A stretch of DNA of 8,906 nucleotides from the NCBI GenBank assembly GCA_024275815.1, contig JAJRYI010000196.1, positions 1-8,906 of the forward strand. Direction: 5' to 3'. Position 1 is the first letter of the stretch, and each line of letters begins with the position of its first letter. Below the pieces are notes generated by a model, which did no database searches, was not told the origin of the DNA, and worked only from the letters and a program-made list of their open reading frames with translations. Origin of the DNA: Actinomycetes bacterium. GTDB taxonomy: Bacteria > Actinomycetota > Acidimicrobiia > Spongiisociales > UBA5794. Made by a program: the position numbers and the translations under genes. This document shows positions 6,403 to 8,906 of the stretch, in pieces.

Positions 6403-7406
6403 CACTGCTCGAGATCCGCGACATCACGGTCGAGTTCCCTCAGCCCCGATCGTTCGTCGACATGCTCACACGCACGCCCCGACCGGCGCTTCGGGCGGTC
6501 GACCACGTCGACCTCTCGGTGGAGCGCGGTGAGATCCTGGGCGTCGTCGGTGAGTCCGGGTGTGGGAAGTCGACACTCGCCCGAGCCATCGTCGGCCTCG
6601 TCGAACCGGTAGGAGGTGAGGTCCTCTACGACGGAACCCCGTTGACGTTCGACCGGCACTCGAACCGCCGGCGTATCCAGATGGTCTTCCAGGATCCTGC
6701 CAGCTCGCTCAACCCCTCGATGACGATCGGGTCGATGCTCGCCGAACTGATCGCGTACCACCATCTGCGTCCTCCCGAGCAGGTCCAGGACCGGTGCGAG
6801 GAGCTGATGGACCTCGTGAACCTCCCAAGACGGTACCTCGCCTACCGGCCCATGCGCCTCTCGGGTGGTCAGCGGCAGCGAATCGGTATCGCCCGTGCCC
6901 TTGCTCTCGAACCGGACCTCCTCATCGCCGACGAGTCCGTCGCCGCGCTCGACGTGTCCGTGCAGGCATCGATCCTCAACCTGCTGCTCGACCTTCGCGA
7001 CGACCTGGACCTGACGATCATCCTCATCTCGCACGATCTCGCGGTCGTGCGCAACGTATGTGACCACGTCGCCGTCATGTACCTCGGGAACATCGTCGAG
7101 TCGGGACCAACTGCCGAGCTGTTCTCGTCTCCCGCCCATCCCTACACGACGGCGCTACTCGCCGCCGCCCCTTCTTTCGACGGATCGAGACCCCCGGGCA
7201 ACGCCAGGCTCGAAGGTGAGCCGCCGAGTCCCCTCGCCCGACCGTCGGGCTGCCCGTTCAACCCCCGGTGCCCACTCGCCGACGACGAATGCCGAACCGT
7301 CATGCCACCGCTCGCTATCAGCGATGGCAGACTGGTCGCGTGCCACAAGCCGTTCGCATCCAGCCGGCAAGGTGCCCGGACCGCCGGACCACCCACCGGG
7401 GAGTAG
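6399..7406 (+). CDS. dppF: ABC importer ATP-binding protein (DppF/OppF family)
   Basis: The 335-residue protein is the partner ATPase. Walker A is GESGCGKS (51-58), the Q-loop is Gln98 (VFQDPASSLNPSMTI), the signature is LSGGQRQ (154-160), Walker B reads LLIADESVAALD with Glu179, and the H-loop is His212. DES in place of DEP after Walker B is normal in the DppF/OppF branch. The linker SFVDMLTRTPRPALRAVDHVDL at residues 18-39 is the family's usual insert before Walker A. Its C-terminal domain repeats the four-cysteine pattern of the preceding ATPase (Cys285, 291, 298, 315). GGAGGG lies 6 nt before the ATG at 6399, which overlaps the previous stop. It is the last gene of the operon, and a strong hairpin starts 28 nt after its stop. 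The final 20 or so residues are Ser/Gly/Pro-rich and probably disordered. Confidence 0.95.
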   Translation: MTLLEIRDITVEFPQPRSFVDMLTRTPRPALRAVDHVDLSVERGEILGVVGESGCGKSTLARAIVGLVEPVGGEVLYDGTPLTFDRHSNRRRIQMVFQDPASSLNPSMTIGSMLAELIAYHHLRPPEQVQDRCEELMDLVNLPRRYLAYRPMRLSGGQRQRIGIARALALEPDLLIADESVAALDVSVQASILNLLLDLRDDLDLTIILISHDLAVVRNVCDHVAVMYLGNIVESGPTAELFSSPAHPYTTALLAAAPSFDGSRPPGNARLEGEPPSPLARPSGCPFNPRCPLADDECRTVMPPLAISDGRLVACHKPFASSRQGARTAGPPTGE

Positions 7407-7434
7407 CGAGGTAGGGATCGACCAATGTGAGTAC

Positions 7435-7476
7435 CAACGAGAGGGAGGGAACCCGCAGGTTCCCTCCCTCTCGTTG
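7435..7476. terminator. Perfect 19-bp hairpin, bidirectional terminator
   Basis: CAACGAGAGGGAGGGAACC (7435-7453) pairs perfectly with 7458-7476 across a CGCA loop. It stands between convergent genes, 28 nt after the importer operon's stop and 23 nt beyond the stop of the solute-binding protein gene, so it can serve both. Neither strand has a T-run after the stem. T-less strong hairpins are often proposed as terminators in high-GC bacteria. Confidence 0.85.
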
Positions 7477-7499
7477 CGATGCTGTGCTCGCGCGTGGCC

Positions 7500-8906
7500 C
7501 TACTCGTTGGTCACCACAGCCTCGGTGAAGCGAGGCAAGCTGATCTTGCCCTGGATCAGCCCATCGACGTTCTGCGATGCCCGCACGAGGCTCTTGTTGT
7601 ACAGCGCCAGGAGCGCCGCATTGTCGGCGATCCAGTCCTCGAAGCCGGTGAACGCTTCGCCCTTGGCCGAGCCGTCCGCCGCTCCGACGTACTGCACATA
7701 GGTATCGAGCAACGACGCCGTGTCGTAGCCACCGAACACGCCTCCGGAGCCGAAGACGAAGACGATGGATTCCGATCCGGAGGGAACGACGAACCCGTAG
7801 TTGAAGATGCCCAGCTCGTGGCCTCCCGAGAATCCCTTCTCGAAGAACGCCACCAGATCGAGCAACTCGATCTCGATCTCGATGCCGACGTCGGCGAGTT
7901 GCTGCTGGATGATCTGCGCGGCGGACTCGAACTCGGTGAACCCGATCGGGATCATCATCGACAGCTTCAAGCCCTCGGAGACACCTGCCTCGGCAAGCAG
8001 CTCACGTGCCTTGTCGGGGTCGTAGGTGACCGGGTTCGTCGGCCCGGGGCCGAGGTCGGGCCACAGGTCGTCGGGTGCTTCGAACCCTGCCACAGGGCGG
8101 GAGTACCCGGATGTGACACCCTCGCGCAGCACATCCCGGTCGATCGCGTACGTGATGGCCTGGCGAACCCGTACATCTGCGAGGGCCTCGGCCTGGCTGT
8201 TGAGGAACACGAACACGTTCTCGAGCACAGGGAACTCTTCAACGGTGCCCGGAAGGCTGTCGATCAGCTCGAACGGCGGGTTCCGCCACACGTTGATCTC
8301 ACCGTTCTCGTACGCGAGGAGCCCCGCGTTGGGATCGGAGATCGTCTTGTAGACGAGTTCGTCGATCTTGGGACGGCCCCGCCAGTAGTCGTCGAAGGCG
8401 CTCAACACGACCTCGTCACCCGGTGTCCACGACTCGTACTTGAACGGTCCGGCGCCGATCGGGTTGGCGAAGAACTCGTCACGCGACTTGCCTCCGAAAT
8501 CGTTCGGGTAGATCGGCACGTAGAGCACCGACAGCAGCGCAGGCAGGTCGTAGTTCGGGAAGGGCATGGTGATGACGATCGTCGAATCGTCGGGTGCCTC
8601 GAACGTCATGTCGGCGAGAGCGAACCCCCAGTTGGCTCCGGCCTGGGCCGTGTTCAACGAGAAGAGGACATCCTCGGCGGTGACCGGGGAGCCGTCGTGG
8701 AAGAGAACACCGTCGCGTAGCTTGAACGTCACCTGCGTCCCGTCGTCGTTGTACTCCCACGACTCGGCGATCTCGCCCTCGACCCCGAGGCGATCGTCGG
8801 TCTGGCGGGTCAGCCAGCCGTAGACCTGTTCGTGAACCGACAGCGTGAACGTTCCGGCGACCGCGAGCTCGATATCGAACGACTCGAGATCCTCCGCTCC
8901 GGCGTA
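7500..8906 (-). CDS. ABC importer substrate-binding protein (SBP family 5, DppA/OppA-like), 5'-truncated
   Basis: The frame is open from the right edge to a TAG at 7500-7502, giving 468 visible residues. The signal peptide, lipobox and first part of the mature protein lie outside the window. Family-5 motifs appear in order: EIAESWEYNDDGTQVTFKLR (about 45-64), GVLFHDGSPVTAEDVLFSL (66-84), NPIGAGPFKYESWTPGDEVVL (148-168), FDDYWRGRPKIDELVYKTISD (171-191), VRQAITYAIDRDVL (247-259) and DPDKARELLAEAG (296-308). These proteins are extracytoplasmic, usually lipid-anchored in Gram-positives, and deliver peptides, nickel, opines or other solutes to DppBCDF-type importers. It converges on the importer operon and is very likely its binding protein, although on the other strand and so with its own promoter. 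A GTG at 8730-8732 could be read as a start, but homologous sequence continues past it to the edge. The ligand cannot be told. Confidence 0.93.
   Translation of the reverse strand, partial: YAGAEDLESFDIELAVAGTFTLSVHEQVYGWLTRQTDDRLGVEGEIAESWEYNDDGTQVTFKLRDGVLFHDGSPVTAEDVLFSLNTAQAGANWGFALADMTFEAPDDSTIVITMPFPNYDLPALLSVLYVPIYPNDFGGKSRDEFFANPIGAGPFKYESWTPGDEVVLSAFDDYWRGRPKIDELVYKTISDPNAGLLAYENGEINVWRNPPFELIDSLPGTVEEFPVLENVFVFLNSQAEALADVRVRQAITYAIDRDVLREGVTSGYSRPVAGFEAPDDLWPDLGPGPTNPVTYDPDKARELLAEAGVSEGLKLSMMIPIGFTEFESAAQIIQQQLADVGIEIEIELLDLVAFFEKGFSGGHELGIFNYGFVVPSGSESIVFVFGSGGVFGGYDTASLLDTYVQYVGAADGSAKGEAFTGFEDWIADNAALLALYNKSLVRASQNVDGLIQGKISLPRFTEAVVTNE

Noticed and set aside
7479..8720. Long + strand open frame (413 codons) opposite the solute-binding protein gene
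   Set aside because: It is antisense to a gene with clear family-5 binding-protein motifs along its whole length; Arg/Asp/Val-rich shadow composition.
8730..8732. GTG start making the solute-binding protein gene complete in the window
   Set aside because: The same frame continues to the right edge with family-typical sequence (EIAESWEYNDDG), so the gene is truncated by the window, not started here.

Overview
This is a high-GC window with strongly C/G-biased third codon positions, clear GGAGG-type ribosome binding sites and tightly packed genes with ATGA overlaps. These features suggest an actinobacterium or a similar high-GC lineage. That is an inference by eye; nothing here fixes the taxon. 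No RNA genes, insertion sequences, CRISPR repeats or phage genes were seen.

Layout, left to right. (1) The 3' part of a VOC/glyoxalase-fold gene on the + strand (2-478). (2) A minus-strand pair transcribed leftward: an agmatinase/arginase-family ureohydrolase (2606-1635), then after 25 nt a phosphotriesterase-family metal hydrolase (1609-491). Both keep their full metal-ligand sets. (3) A minus-strand TetR-family repressor gene (3352-2708). (4) A + strand operon of four overlapping genes encoding a complete Dpp/Opp-type ABC importer core: two permeases (3600-4541, 4538-5410) and two ATPases (5407-6402, 6399-7406). (5) A perfect 19-bp hairpin (7435-7476) that ends this operon. (6) A convergent minus-strand gene for the matching peptide/nickel-family solute-binding protein, cut by the window's right edge (8906-7500).

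The most informative non-coding signal is a pair of near-identical palindromes, CCTATC-N4-GATAGG. One lies just upstream of the ureohydrolase gene (core 2636-2651). The other lies between the repressor and the transporter (3510-3525). They flank the tetR gene and fit a local regulon: one TetR protein controlling both a two-hydrolase catabolic operon and a dedicated importer. A working model is uptake of an oligopeptide-like or guanidino-containing small molecule by the ABC importer, cleavage by the phosphotriesterase-like hydrolase and/or release of urea by the ureohydrolase, with substrate or product relieving repression. The families are clear. The substrate and order of reactions cannot be read from the sequence.
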